NCBI GenBank assembly: GCA_023229135.1
Contig: JALNZT010000013.1
Location: 1 to 64,000 of the forward strand
Direction of reading: 5' to 3'
DNA length: 64,000 nucleotides
Source of the DNA: Bacteroidales bacterium
GTDB lineage: Bacteria > Bacteroidota > Bacteroidia > Bacteroidales > F082
Shown here: piece by piece, positions 18,479-27,689 of the stretch
How positions within the stretch are numbered: the first letter of the stretch is position 1
Layout: every line of letters starts with the position of its first letter
Notes under the pieces: generated by a model
The model's input: only the letters and a program-made list of their open reading frames with translations
What the model was told of the DNA's origin: nothing
Databases searched by the model: none
Position numbers and translations under genes: made by a program

Positions 18479-19273
18479 CTAATCTATAAAAGTAATTGAA
18501 ACGGAGGCATTGCGGCCGATGCCACAAAGCGAGGAAGCTTTGCCCTGATTGATAGCTATTTCGAGCATGCCGTGTGATCCGAAAATTGCTACTAGATCGG
18601 CAGTTCCCACATCCATGTAGCCAGAATGTATTTTGCGCAGGCGATAACCGCTGGAATAAATTTCAAAACTGCGACCACGTTTCATCTCGCGGAATAGCTT
18701 TTCGGAAATGTTGGTAATCAAATTTTCATAGCTATCTACATAAACCACCATTCCAGTGATGGAGTTGGCAGTGGTTGTAGGCTGAAATAAAATCCTTCGG
18801 TTACAGTTCTCAACGGCTTCACCAAGAGATTCTAAAGGCGTTCCTTTAATAATTTGAACCGCAACTTTTACAAAACGATCGCGTGAGCTGAAGGTAAAAA
18901 AATCCGAATCCTGTGGGATGTCAATTTCTATGATAGCTTCAATTTGTTCTGGCTCAAACATCATCGAAAAAATACCATTGTCGGCACCTATAAAATACTG
19001 GCCGGCAACCTGCACAATCAAATGGGGACTCTCTACTGATTCCTCGCTGTTGAGACCTATGATATGAGCCGTCCCTCTTGGAAAACTCTGGTAACAATTG
19101 CGAATCGTAAAGGCGGCACCTTCCACGTCAAAAGCTTGTATATGATGCGAAATATCCACAATATTTACATCGGGAAGCTGCGAAAATAGCGTGCCTTTCA
19201 CTGCTGCGAGATAGTAATCAGATGTTCCCCAATCGCTTGTTAACGTGATTATTGACATGTCTTGACGTTTCAT
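18479..19273 (-). CDS. SAM hydroxide adenosyltransferase (DUF62 family)
   Basis: A 264-residue protein of the fluorinase/chlorinase superfamily, most of whose members hydrolyse S-adenosylmethionine to adenosine and methionine. The N-terminal signature ITLTSDWGTSDYYLAAVKG and the following IVDISHHIQAFDVEGAAF and FIGADNGIFSMM are typical, as is the C-terminal beta domain with VYVDSYENLITNI. A second ATG five codons in (at 19258) may be the true start. Convergent with the PAP2 gene, 12 bases apart, and divergent from phoH. The biological role of the family is unsettled. Confidence 0.87.
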   Translation of the reverse strand: MKRQDMSIITLTSDWGTSDYYLAAVKGTLFSQLPDVNIVDISHHIQAFDVEGAAFTIRNCYQSFPRGTAHIIGLNSEESVESPHLIVQVAGQYFIGADNGIFSMMFEPEQIEAIIEIDIPQDSDFFTFSSRDRFVKVAVQIIKGTPLESLGEAVENCNRRILFQPTTTANSITGMVVYVDSYENLITNISEKLFREMKRGRSFEIYSSGYRLRKIHSGYMDVGTADLVAIFGSHGMLEIAINQGKASSLCGIGRNASVSITFID

Positions 19274-19481
19274 TGAAAAGAATCTTGTTTCAGAAAAACA
19301 AGATGGTGTTTTCGTTTATTTCTAGTTTTGCAAATATATTCAAAAGCTATACAAGGATAATGAAACGGCATAATTAATCTTGAATTAGTTTCACAGAATA
19401 ACAATGCCGTTGATAAGCTATCTGTTAGTGTGTTATTGCCTGCTTTTCGAAGTCCGTTTTTTTTATAAACCTTTTCTTGAA

Positions 19482-19489
19482 TATCTTTG
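19482..19489 (+). promoter_or_regulatory. Bacteroidota -7 box that fixes the phoH start
   Basis: TATCTTTG matches the TAnnTTTG consensus. An in-frame ATG at 19477 lies upstream of this box and would fall outside the transcript, so translation most likely begins at the ATG at 19528. Confidence 0.5.
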
Positions 19490-19527
19490 CAGCTTTAACC
19501 TACAACTTCAAGGCGCAAAAGCCCACT

Positions 19528-20526
19528 ATGAGTGAAAAAATAATTCAAATTGAAAATGTCAGCCCGATGGATCTTTACGGGCCATCGGATAAATACCTGG
19601 ATCAGGTAAAATCTTTTTTTCCCAAACTGCGCATCGTTGCCCGTGGCGATTTCGTGAAAGCTATTGGTAATCCAGAAGAAATAGCCTTTTTCGTCAATCG
19701 TTTTGAGCTGTTAATGGTTCATTTAGAGCGTTTTGGAAACATTAATACTGACATTATCGAGCAGCTTATGCATGGTGATTCAGATCAACAAACCACCGGA
19801 AAAATTACAGATGGCGATGTGTTGGTGCACGGCAGATCGGGCATGCTTATTAAAGCCATCACCGCCAACCAGAAGCGGATGGTTTCGTCGAGTGAGAAAA
19901 ACGACCTGATTTTTGCTATCGGCCCTGCCGGAACCGGGAAAACCTATACCGCAGTAGCGCTAGCCGTGCGGGCACTTAAAAGTAAAATGGTGAAACGCAT
20001 CATCCTCACCCGACCAGCCGTGGAAGCGGGCGAAAATCTGGGTTTCTTGCCAGGAGATATGAGAGACAAGCTCGATCCATATATGCAGCCGCTTTATGAC
20101 GCTTTGCGCGATATGCTGCCTACTCAAAAACTGCTCAGTTACCTTGAAGATGGAACCATAGAAGTGGCGCCACTGGCTTTTATGCGTGGCCGAACCCTCG
20201 ATCACGCTTTCGTAATCCTGGATGAAGCACAGAACGCGACAAACAGTCAGCTGAAAATGTTCCTAACCCGCATGGGGAAATCATCAAAATTTATTGTGAC
20301 CGGTGATGTAACACAGATTGACCTGCCCGACCGACAGCCATCAGGTTTGTTGCAAGCAGTGTCAATACTTAATGATGTTTCCGGGATAGATTTTATCATG
20401 CTCGACGAAAAAGATGTGGTGAGGCATAAACTTGTCACCAAAATAATTCTTGCTTATCAGCAGCCCGAAAAAGAAAATCCAAAAAAAGCGCTTTCACTTA
20501 AAAAATCAGAAAATTCACCAAACTAA
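19528..20526 (+). CDS. phoH: PhoH-like ATPase
   Basis: About 332 residues from the ATG at 19528, chosen because a promoter box overlaps the longer frame. An N-terminal KH-like region precedes the PhoH ATPase domain with Walker A GPAGTGKTYTAVALAV, the family segment RPAVEAGENLGFLPGD, Walker B VILDEAQNA, and TGDVTQIDLP. PhoH proteins are cytoplasmic ATPases linked to RNA metabolism and ribosome maturation. It is followed by purC after 11 bases, so the two are likely co-transcribed. Confidence 0.92.
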   Translation: MSEKIIQIENVSPMDLYGPSDKYLDQVKSFFPKLRIVARGDFVKAIGNPEEIAFFVNRFELLMVHLERFGNINTDIIEQLMHGDSDQQTTGKITDGDVLVHGRSGMLIKAITANQKRMVSSSEKNDLIFAIGPAGTGKTYTAVALAVRALKSKMVKRIILTRPAVEAGENLGFLPGDMRDKLDPYMQPLYDALRDMLPTQKLLSYLEDGTIEVAPLAFMRGRTLDHAFVILDEAQNATNSQLKMFLTRMGKSSKFIVTGDVTQIDLPDRQPSGLLQAVSILNDVSGIDFIMLDEKDVVRHKLVTKIILAYQQPEKENPKKALSLKKSENSPN

Positions 20527-20537
20527 GCTTATTCAAT

Positions 20538-21488
20538 ATGGAAAACCCGCTTTTGAAAACCCAGTTTAATTTTCCTGGTCAGACAAATTTCTATCAGGGA
20601 AAAGTAAGAGATGTTTACACCATCGGAAATCAGTTTTTGGTAATGATAGCATCTGATCGAATTTCGGCTTTTGATGTGGTTTTGCCACGGGCAATACCAT
20701 ATAAGGGTCAGGTATTGAATCAGATAGCGGTATATTTTCTGGATGCCACGAGCACTATTGTCCCCAATTGGAAACGCGCCTCGCCTGATCCTGTAGTAAC
20801 CATCGGGCGTTTATGCAAGCCTTTCCCCGTCGAAATGATTGTGCGCAGTTACCTCAGCGGAAGCGCTTGGCGCACCTATAAAAAAGGTGAGCGTAAGATT
20901 TGCGGGGTATCAGTTCCTGATGGTTTGCGCGAGCATCAAAAACTGTCACAGCCAATCATCACGCCAACCACCAAAGCTACCGAAGGCCATGACGAAGATA
21001 TCAGCCGCGAAGAAATACTCAGCCAGGGCATCGTCACAGAAGCAGACTACATTATCCTGGAAGATTATTCACTGAAATTGTTTGCCAAAGGAACAGAAAT
21101 GGCAGCCAAACAAGGCTTGATTTTGGTGGATACTAAGTATGAATTTGGTAAGGCCGGCGATGAAATCCTGTTAATTGATGAGATTCACACACCCGATTCT
21201 TCCCGCTATTTTATGGCCGATGAGTATGCCGAACGTTTTGAAAAAGGTGTTAGCCAAAAACAATTATCGAAAGAGTTTGTGCGTGAATGGCTGATGGATA
21301 ATGGTTTTCAGGGATTGGAAGGCCAAGAGGTTCCGGAGATGACCGCAGATTTTATAGCGCAGGTTTCGGCGCGTTATATCGAGTTGTTCGAGAAGGTTAC
21401 CGGACAAAAATTCGTACCGGCTTCACGGGAAAATCCTGCTGCACGTATTGAAAAAAATGTGTTGCAGTTTTTGAACAAAACCCTTTAA
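20538..21488 (+). CDS. purC: SAICAR synthase
   Basis: A 316-residue phosphoribosylaminoimidazole-succinocarboxamide synthase that joins aspartate to CAIR in purine synthesis. Signatures include QGKVRDVYTIG, IASDRISAFDVVLP, VEMIVRSYLSGSAW, TPTTKATEGHDED and LVDTKYEFG, the last with the nucleotide-site aspartate. The longer length (over 300 residues) is that of the Bacteroidota/yeast-like type rather than the short E. coli form. A short hairpin (AACCC/GGGTT with a T-run) spans the stop codon and could act as a weak terminator. Confidence 0.95.
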   Translation: MENPLLKTQFNFPGQTNFYQGKVRDVYTIGNQFLVMIASDRISAFDVVLPRAIPYKGQVLNQIAVYFLDATSTIVPNWKRASPDPVVTIGRLCKPFPVEMIVRSYLSGSAWRTYKKGERKICGVSVPDGLREHQKLSQPIITPTTKATEGHDEDISREEILSQGIVTEADYIILEDYSLKLFAKGTEMAAKQGLILVDTKYEFGKAGDEILLIDEIHTPDSSRYFMADEYAERFEKGVSQKQLSKEFVREWLMDNGFQGLEGQEVPEMTADFIAQVSARYIELFEKVTGQKFVPASRENPAARIEKNVLQFLNKTL

Positions 21489-21501
21489 TGGGTTGCTTTT
21501 T

Positions 21502-21509
21502 TAATTTTG
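21502..21509 (+). promoter_or_regulatory. Bacteroidota -7 box before the SRPBCC gene
   Basis: TAATTTTG matches TAnnTTTG and sits 64 bases before the next ATG. It overlaps the T-run of the weak hairpin after purC, so end and start of transcription may be adjacent here. Confidence 0.35.
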
Positions 21510-21573
21510 TAAAGTCTTCAAATTTTCTGAACTTTTTGTGCTATATACTGTTCTGTAGGCACGAAAATAGACT

Positions 21574-22020
21574 ATGTACGTACTAAAAACTAAATGCCTG
21601 ATTCAGGCTCCTATCGAGGAAGTTTGGGACTTCTTCAGCGCACCACAAAATCTGCAAAAAATAACGCCAAAAGCGATGGGTTTTGAAATCCTTAGCGGAG
21701 GCGAAGGTAAAATGTATCCCGGACAAATTATCTCTTACAAAGTGAGGCCAATTGCAGGCATACCAACACTTTGGGTAACGGAAATTTCATATGTGGAGGA
21801 TTTCTTGTTTTTTGTTGACGAGCAACGTATTGGCCCCTACACAATGTGGCATCATGAACACCATTTTAAGCAGACTGATAAAGGCGTGGAAATGACAGAT
21901 ATTGTCAGCTATCAGCTTCCATTTAGAATTTTAGGACGGTTCGTGCACTGGCTTTTTGTGAAGAAAAAGGTCGAAGGAATTTTCAAGTACCGCGAATCGG
22001 TTATACCGCAGTTTTTTTAA
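21574..22020 (+). CDS. SRPBCC (START-like) ligand-binding protein
   Basis: A 148-residue protein with a Bet v1/polyketide-cyclase-like fold. The start LIQAPIEEVWDFFSAPQNL and the later WHHEHHFKQTDKGVEMTDIV are typical of bacterial SRPBCC proteins that hold a hydrophobic ligand in a central cavity. No signal peptide or membrane helix is seen. The ligand is unknown. It stands alone between purC and the convergent dtd gene. Confidence 0.75.
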   Translation: MYVLKTKCLIQAPIEEVWDFFSAPQNLQKITPKAMGFEILSGGEGKMYPGQIISYKVRPIAGIPTLWVTEISYVEDFLFFVDEQRIGPYTMWHHEHHFKQTDKGVEMTDIVSYQLPFRILGRFVHWLFVKKKVEGIFKYRESVIPQFF

Positions 22021-22088
22021 ACTGGGTTAGTTGGTATTTTGTTGTCCTTGCTGAAAAAAGTGATAACAAAAGTTTTGGCTGTATTTTT

Positions 22089-22541
22089 TTACTGATTTTC
22101 TGCGGTATCCATAATTAAGGTTACCGGGCCGTCGTTGACCAAAGTGAGCTGCATATCGGCACCAAATTCGCCGGTTTTTACAGCGCAAGCTGAGAGCTCT
22201 TCCAGCATTTTAACAAAATAATTGTACAGCGGAATCGCTTGTTCGGGTCGCGCAGCACGTATAAACGAAGGGCGATTGCCTTTTTTCGCGTTGCCGTGAA
22301 GGGTAAATTGGCTCACTACCAAAAACGAGCCACCAATGGTGTTGATGTCCAAATTCATCTGTCCGGCCTCATCAGAAAAAATCCTTAGCTTCGACAATTT
22401 GGTGCAAAGCCAGTCAGCATCGGCTTTTTCGTCAGCACTTTCAATGCCAAGCAGCACCAACATTCCTTTTTCTATTTCGGCTTTCATTAGGCCATTAATT
22501 TCAACTTTTGCCTGGCTAACTCTTTGAATTACAACACGCAT
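22089..22541 (-). CDS. dtd: D-aminoacyl-tRNA deacylase
   Basis: About 150 residues from the internal ATG at 22541 that gives the canonical N-terminus MRVVIQRV; a longer frame adds 9 residues without family support. The active-site motifs SQFTLHGNAKKGNRPSF and NDGPVTLIMDT are intact. The homodimeric enzyme removes D-amino acids from mischarged tRNA and also glycine from tRNA-Ala. It is convergent with the SRPBCC gene. Confidence 0.93.
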   Translation of the reverse strand: MRVVIQRVSQAKVEINGLMKAEIEKGMLVLLGIESADEKADADWLCTKLSKLRIFSDEAGQMNLDINTIGGSFLVVSQFTLHGNAKKGNRPSFIRAARPEQAIPLYNYFVKMLEELSACAVKTGEFGADMQLTLVNDGPVTLIMDTAENQ

Positions 22542-22837
22542 GCTTTGATTTTTGTGAGGGTTTTTCAATAATAAACTTTATCAGGAAAGTTATAAAGTTG
22601 GTCAAAATTACTTTTTCTATATTTAATGATCATCTGATTAAGCAAACAATCACTGGTTTTATTATAACACTCCTAATAATCAGCTAAAATAGTCTTTTGT
22701 AAAATGATTTTGTTATTCATTTTCTCAGAAACAGCCTTGATTAAGTCGAAATTGAACCTTCCTCAAAGCCGGAAAATGCTTAATTTCGCTGTAAATTATC
22801 GGCGCAAAGCCATATAAAATCCATAATTGCTACTCCT

Positions 22838-23554
22838 ATGATTCGTCTCAGCGTAAATATCAATAAGATAGCCACTTTGCGCAATGCGCGTGGTGGACAG
22901 GTTCCCGATGTTCAAAAAGTTGCTGTCGATTGCCAACAGTTTGGTGCAGACGGAATTACGGTGCATCCACGACCCGATCAACGACATATTACTTACAAAG
23001 ATGTTGCCTTGCTCAGACCGCTGGTTAACACAGAATTCAATATCGAAGGCAATCCTACACCTGACTTTATTGATTTGGTGATAAAAAACAAGCCCGAACA
23101 AGTAACTTTAGTGCCTGACGATCCAGGCCAGCTCACCTCGGATCATGGATGGGACACCGTAAAACACCGTGATTTTTTGAAGAAGATTATCCGGCAGTTT
23201 CACGAGGCCGGTATTCGCACCTCCATCTTTGTAGATGCTGATATAGAGATGGTTAAACATGCACAAGATACAGATACCGATCGTATTGAGCTTTATACCG
23301 AGGCTTATGCCCGTAATTATTTGCAAAACCGCGAAAAAGCCATTACAGCTTTTGTGGCGGCAGCCGAAGCTGCCAAACAATGTGGACTTGGAATCAATGC
23401 CGGACACGACCTGGACTTGGACAACCTGGCTTATTTCGCCCAGAATGTTCCCGACTTATTGGAAGTTTCAATTGGCCATGCACTAATTTCTGACGCACTT
23501 TATTTGGGGCTCGAAAATACTATTCAGCTGTATCGCCGCCAACTCATCATCTGA
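22838..23554 (+). CDS. pdxJ: Pyridoxine 5'-phosphate synthase
   Basis: A 238-residue TIM-barrel enzyme that condenses 1-deoxyxylulose 5-phosphate with 3-amino-2-oxopropyl phosphate to make pyridoxine 5'-phosphate. Signatures: LSVNINKIATLRNARGG, GADGITVHPRPDQRHI, VTLVPDDPGQLTSDHGWD, LGINAGHDLDLDNL and SIGHALISDAL. Its stop overlaps the next ATG by one base (TGATG), so it is translationally coupled to trmO. Confidence 0.95.
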   Translation: MIRLSVNINKIATLRNARGGQVPDVQKVAVDCQQFGADGITVHPRPDQRHITYKDVALLRPLVNTEFNIEGNPTPDFIDLVIKNKPEQVTLVPDDPGQLTSDHGWDTVKHRDFLKKIIRQFHEAGIRTSIFVDADIEMVKHAQDTDTDRIELYTEAYARNYLQNREKAITAFVAAAEAAKQCGLGINAGHDLDLDNLAYFAQNVPDLLEVSIGHALISDALYLGLENTIQLYRRQLII

Positions 23555-24012
23555 TGGAAAGTATTAACATCAAGCCAATTGGCGTAATTCGTGCCCAGTA
23601 TAGCGATAGCAAAAGCACGCCAATTCAACCGTTTTTCGCCAAAGGAAGTTTGCTTTCTGTAGCAACACTCAACGAGGAATTTATTGACGGGCTGGATGGC
23701 TTGGAACAATTTACGCATATTATTTTGCTGTATTGGCTACACAAATCGAGAGCTCCGAAGCTGCGTCAAAAACCTTTTTTAGATGAGAAAGAATACGGTG
23801 TTTTTGCCATTCGCAGTCCGCACCGGCCTAATCCGATCGGTATGTCGGTGGTTGAGTTAGTAAAGATAGAAGAAAACCGAGTTTACTTTTATCAGGCTGA
23901 TATGCTGGATAATAGCCCGTTGCTTGATATCAAACCTTTTGTGCCGGATTTTGATAATCGGCCTAATGCCGGAATGGGCTGGCTGGCCGGAAAAGTGAAG
24001 GGAAAGCTATAG
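23554..24012 (+). CDS. trmO: tRNA t6A37 methyltransferase TrmO/TsaA family
   Basis: A 152-residue protein of the TsaA-like beta-barrel family. Members use SAM to methylate N6-threonylcarbamoyladenosine at tRNA position 37. Visible family segments are IKPIGVIRAQYSD, GLDGLEQFTHIILLYWLH, FAIRSPHRPNPIGMS and LLDIKPFVPDFD. It is shorter than E. coli TrmO, lacking the C-terminal domain, as is common in archaeal and many bacterial relatives. Coupled to pdxJ by a one-base overlap. Confidence 0.85.
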   Translation: MESINIKPIGVIRAQYSDSKSTPIQPFFAKGSLLSVATLNEEFIDGLDGLEQFTHIILLYWLHKSRAPKLRQKPFLDEKEYGVFAIRSPHRPNPIGMSVVELVKIEENRVYFYQADMLDNSPLLDIKPFVPDFDNRPNAGMGWLAGKVKGKL

Positions 24013-24138
24013 AAAGTTTTGCGTATTTGAGAAGTGTCTTAAAAACAAAATGGCAATTTGTTTGTACTAATAGCTGCTAAACAAGCTGGTTTACCTGGCT
24101 AATGTCAAAACGTTTATTCACAAATTTTGCCAACCAAT

Positions 24139-24855
24139 ATGCAAGTAGAAGTTATTCCTATTAGCTCAATTAATCGTAAAAGAGCAGAAACGCTTTTTCT
24201 GATTTTGGCAGCACTTTTTGTAACGGCCTTGGTGACAAGCAACCTTATCTTTCAAAAGTTTTTTTTCTGGAATCCGCTCGGGCTCTATCATTTTGAGATA
24301 AGTGTGGGTGTGATTGCCTATCCCATCACTTTTTTAATAACAGATATTATCTCGGAGGTTTTTGGACAGAGACGTGCACAAATGGTTGTTGTAGCAGGCA
24401 TATTTGCCAGCTTTTTTGCGTTGATAATTGTCATTATTTCTGATGTGGCACCTGCAACTTCTTGGTCGCCGCTCACCGATCAGGAGTTTAACAAGGCCTT
24501 CAGCTATACCTATCTTGCTGTAGCAGCCTCCTTAGCTGCTTACCTTTTCGCACAGTTTTTGGATGTGCAGGTGTTTCATTTCTGGAAACGTCTAACCAAA
24601 GGCAAACACCTTTGGCTGCGTAATAATTTCTCAACCTTTACAAGTCAGTTTGTTGATACGTTTACAGTGCTTTTTCTGCTGAGCAGCTTTCAGGTGTTGG
24701 AGTGGGATTTATTTGGTAAGTTGTTGATTAATGGTTACTTGTTCAAGGCTCTTTTTGCGCTGATAGATACGCCTTTTGTCTATTTGGGAGTGTATGGCTT
24801 GCGCAACTATTTCGGGCTAAAAGGCGATGGTGCCGAGCTAAATCTGGATGGGTAA
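24139..24855 (+). CDS. Queuosine precursor transporter (YhhQ family)
   Basis: About 238 residues and six hydrophobic helices. The start is placed at ATG 24139; the longer frame uses a TTG four codons earlier. Family features include VTSNLIFQKFF, the conserved TFLITDIISEVFGQRRA segment, TFTSQFVDTFTVLF and a final ALIDTPFVYLGVYG. YhhQ proteins import 7-cyano/7-aminomethyl-7-deazaguanine for queuosine in tRNA. The neighbouring trmO also acts on tRNA anticodon loops, although the genes are not tightly linked. Confidence 0.87.
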   Translation: MQVEVIPISSINRKRAETLFLILAALFVTALVTSNLIFQKFFFWNPLGLYHFEISVGVIAYPITFLITDIISEVFGQRRAQMVVVAGIFASFFALIIVIISDVAPATSWSPLTDQEFNKAFSYTYLAVAASLAAYLFAQFLDVQVFHFWKRLTKGKHLWLRNNFSTFTSQFVDTFTVLFLLSSFQVLEWDLFGKLLINGYLFKALFALIDTPFVYLGVYGLRNYFGLKGDGAELNLDG

Positions 24856-24870
24856 AACTGGTAATTAGCT

Positions 24871-24878
24871 TACCTTTG
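24871..24878 (+). promoter_or_regulatory. Bacteroidota -7 box before the hydrolase gene
   Basis: TACCTTTG matches TAnnTTTG well and lies 12 bases before the first ATG of the alpha/beta hydrolase. The short distance favours the second ATG at 24899 as the main start, unless the leader is very short. Confidence 0.45.
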
Positions 24879-24889
24879 TAGCTTGAAAA

Positions 24890-25699
24890 ATGAAAAAGAT
24901 GGAACTGTACTTCAGACGTTATGGCGATAAAAATGCCCAACCGCTTATAATTCTACATGGACTTTTTGGACTTTCGGATAACTGGGTAACTTTCGGCAAA
25001 CGTATTGCTGATGAGGGCTTTGACGTAATAATCCCTGATCAGCGTAACCATGGACAATCACCACATTCTGATACTTTCAACTACCTGGCAATGACTGATG
25101 ATTTGCTTGAACTGATTGAAAACATTGGAGTTGAGAAGCCAATCCTATTGGGTCACAGCATGGGCGGAAAAGTAGCCATGCGCCTCGCCATCGAACATCC
25201 GGAGATTGTAAGAAGGTTGCTGGTGGTTGACATCAGTCTGAAAGCTTATGGCGATCGGCCGTATCACCGTGCTATTGTTGAAGCCATGCAGTCGATGGAG
25301 CTCGACAAAGTGAGCAGCCGCACTGAAGCTGAGGAACAGTTGGCCGAAAAAGTGAGTTCGGAACGAATCCGGCAGTTTTTGCTCAAAAACTTGCATTGGA
25401 AAGACAAGCAAACGCTGGAATGGCGCATCAATCTGGATGGAATTGCTGCTAACCTAAGTCAGATGTTCGACGCCATAAAAACCGCTGAGGTGTTTACCAA
25501 GCCTACGCTTTTTATACGTGGTGGTGCTTCGGATTATATCCTTCCGGAAGATTATCCGCAAATCAGGCACAACTTCCCCCGTGCCGAGATTATCACCATT
25601 GAAGGCGCCTCACACTGGGTCCACGCCGAAGCACCGGAGCAATTTTATCAGCTTGCATCGGGTTTTTTGACCGGGAAACCGGATTGGTATAAGGGGTAG
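24890..25699 (+). CDS. Alpha/beta-fold hydrolase (YbfF-like esterase)
   Basis: A 269-residue cytoplasmic hydrolase. LHGLFGLSDNW forms the oxyanion region, IPDQRNHGQSPHS is characteristic of the YbfF/ABHD11 group, GHSMGGKVAMRLA holds the nucleophile serine, and GASHWVHAEAPEQF the histidine. The ATG at 24899 (giving MELYFRRYG) is an alternative start. It is convergent with the nucleotidyltransferase pair, 17 bases apart. Like the first hydrolase in the window, it could fill the missing MenH role, but the sequence is more like general esterases. Confidence 0.82.
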   Translation: MKKMELYFRRYGDKNAQPLIILHGLFGLSDNWVTFGKRIADEGFDVIIPDQRNHGQSPHSDTFNYLAMTDDLLELIENIGVEKPILLGHSMGGKVAMRLAIEHPEIVRRLLVVDISLKAYGDRPYHRAIVEAMQSMELDKVSSRTEAEEQLAEKVSSERIRQFLLKNLHWKDKQTLEWRINLDGIAANLSQMFDAIKTAEVFTKPTLFIRGGASDYILPEDYPQIRHNFPRAEIITIEGASHWVHAEAPEQFYQLASGFLTGKPDWYKG

Positions 25700-25716
25700 G
25701 GGAGACTGAGTATCGG

Positions 25717-26022
25717 TTAAGTCGATTTCTCGTAAAAAACAACACCGATTCGATCAATATGGGCTATCAAATCCTGATTTTCAATTTTATGGAAAAGCGA
25801 GAGGTCGATTTTGTAGGGTAAGAGCAGCTCGTCTAAATCATTTTCAATGCTGAAAAGCGTACTCAAATCCAGCAATTCACCTACTAAACTCAAGTCAATA
25901 TCAGAGTTATTTCGGAAATTACCTTTGGCGCGCGAACCATAAAGTAAAGCCTTATCTATAGCATCGTATTTAGAAAACACGCTTTGTATCTTCTCAATAG
26001 CTGTGTCTTTTAATCCGTACAT
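25717..26022 (-). CDS. Minimal nucleotidyltransferase (MNT family)
   Basis: A 101-residue minimal nucleotidyltransferase. The catalytic signature GSRAKGNFRNNSDIDLSL (GSX10DXD) near residue 30 is intact, and a further acidic residue lies in YKIDLSLF. In MNT/HEPN systems the nucleotidyltransferase acts as antitoxin by AMPylating the partner; in MNT/HI0074 pairs the function is less sure. Its ATG overlaps the stop of the partner gene by one base (TAATG), so the two are coupled. Confidence 0.85.
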   Translation of the reverse strand: MYGLKDTAIEKIQSVFSKYDAIDKALLYGSRAKGNFRNNSDIDLSLVGELLDLSTLFSIENDLDELLLPYKIDLSLFHKIENQDLIAHIDRIGVVFYEKST

Positions 26023-26513
26023 TATTCTTGGTTAAATAGCCGTTTTTGCTCCCCACTTCTTATGCTTTCCATCACCTTCTGGAAATCTAAAAAAGTTGTA
26101 AAGTACTCATTTATAATCTTTAAGTAAATCTCCTGAGCGGTTTCTTCGTTGTAAATATGTGATGTTTTGACGCGGCTTTTTATCATATCCATCCAGCAAT
26201 CGCCGTTTGTGATTAAATCTGATGCAAATGCATATCTAATAGCATCTCGTGAACCTCTAATTTCTGAATTACCCTGAAATAGCGCATAATCTTTCATCAA
26301 ATTCCAGGCTATCTCAAAAGTGTATTCAAAACGTTGAATCAGTCCTTCTTTTACCATCTCTTCCAGCACATTTTTAGTGTTTTCCAGTTCAGATTCAATT
26401 TCCTGTTCAGCAAAATCTTCCTTCAATAAGGTAACGGCTTCAGTGAGTTTCTTCAAAGCTTTGTTAAAACTTGAAAATCGCTGTTCCCATCTTATGTCTT
26501 TTTCAGGAGTCAT
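26022..26513 (-). CDS. HI0074-family nucleotidyltransferase partner protein
   Basis: A 163-residue all-helical protein of the HI0074 group, which is structurally HEPN-like and pairs with minimal nucleotidyltransferases. Features: RWEQRFSSFNKALKKLTEAV, then LIQRFEYTFEIAWNLMKDY and GSRDAIRYAFA. The canonical RX4-6H ribonuclease motif of toxic HEPN proteins is not obvious; KTSHIYNEETA is the conserved histidine region of this family. It is upstream of and coupled to the MNT gene, as a mobile two-gene cassette often is. Confidence 0.85.
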   Translation of the reverse strand: MTPEKDIRWEQRFSSFNKALKKLTEAVTLLKEDFAEQEIESELENTKNVLEEMVKEGLIQRFEYTFEIAWNLMKDYALFQGNSEIRGSRDAIRYAFASDLITNGDCWMDMIKSRVKTSHIYNEETAQEIYLKIINEYFTTFLDFQKVMESIRSGEQKRLFNQE

Positions 26514-26690
26514 AGGCGTATTTTTGATCGAGATTTATAAACACCGAACTTTATGCTGAATAAATTATAAATTTTCAAAAAGCCGGAATCTGGTTCGACA
26601 TGTAAAGGTATAAATTAAAAGCGGTCGCTGGTGAATAAATATACTTTAGGTTGGGTTATGCATAGTTAATATACAGTGAATCAAGGTCTT

Positions 26691-27518
26691 CTACCCCTCT
26701 AATTCCGCCTGTTGCTTTTTGTGTATGCGGTCTGAAACCAAAATGCTGAGCTCGTAAAGCCCCATCAAAGGGATACAAACTAAGATCTGACTAAATACAT
26801 CCGGTGGCGTGATAATGGCCGAAACAGCTAACAAAATCACCAGTGTGTATTTGCGGTTCTTGCGCATAAAGCTGGGCGTTATTAAGCCTATTTTAGTCAA
26901 GAAATAAATTAAAATGGGTAGCTCAAATACCAGCCCAACCGCAAAAATCACCGAAATAACAGTGCTAATATAGGATTGTAGTGAAATTTGATTGGCAACA
27001 GTATCGCTTACTTGATAGGTTCCTAAAAAGTTGATGGTCAGTGGTACAATCAAAAAATAGCTAAATAGCACGCCAAGAAAAAACAATAACGAACTTATAA
27101 AAACCGCTCCGCCGGAATATTTAGCTTCGTCCTTGTGAAGTGCTGGCCGGATAAAACGCCAAAACTCATTCAAAACAAAGGGGAAAGCCACAATTAAACC
27201 CGTGATAAACGAAATATACATATGGGTCAAAAACTGTCCGGACATATTGATGTTAATGATTTGTAGGTTCAGCTGATCCATGCAAATCGCATCAAGATGC
27301 AAAAATTCGCCTACTTTGCAGAGCATCCTGTTGGTAAAAAAATCTGCCTTACTGGGCGAAAGTATTAGGTAATCGAAAACGAATTTGCGGTTTAAAAAGG
27401 CGACAATTGAAAGCACCAAAATGGCCATAACACTGCGCATTATATGCCAACGCAATTCCTCTAAATGATCCCAAAATGACATTTCGTTTTCTTCCGAATC
27501 CTGCTTCTTTTTTGCCAT
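26691..27518 (-). CDS. tatC: Sec-independent translocase TatC
   Basis: A 275-residue membrane protein with six hydrophobic helices. Family marks are SFWDHLEELRWHIMRS at the N-terminus (conserved glutamates), FPFVLNEFWRFIRPAL in the first cytoplasmic loop, and VFELPILIYFLTKIG. TatC recognises twin-arginine signal peptides of folded proteins. No tatA gene is adjacent. It is divergent from the FAD oxidoreductase gene. Confidence 0.95.
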   Translation of the reverse strand: MAKKKQDSEENEMSFWDHLEELRWHIMRSVMAILVLSIVAFLNRKFVFDYLILSPSKADFFTNRMLCKVGEFLHLDAICMDQLNLQIININMSGQFLTHMYISFITGLIVAFPFVLNEFWRFIRPALHKDEAKYSGGAVFISSLLFFLGVLFSYFLIVPLTINFLGTYQVSDTVANQISLQSYISTVISVIFAVGLVFELPILIYFLTKIGLITPSFMRKNRKYTLVILLAVSAIITPPDVFSQILVCIPLMGLYELSILVSDRIHKKQQAELEG

Positions 27519-27689
27519 ATCATCATGTTGTTTCAGCGCGCTAAATTACGAAATATGACTGGCATGTTGATTCAACACAAAAAACAATGATAAAAAGCCT
27601 AAAAATCAAAGTCGCATCGGTTTGAAAAGCTTCGATTATTTCTGCAAATTGCTGTAATATAGAATATTTCTAAATAGAGAAAGTTTTGT

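Noticed and set aside
19477..19527. Longer N-terminus for PhoH
   Set aside because: The ATG at 19477 lies upstream of, and is overlapped by, a good -7 promoter box, and the extra residues do not resemble the family.
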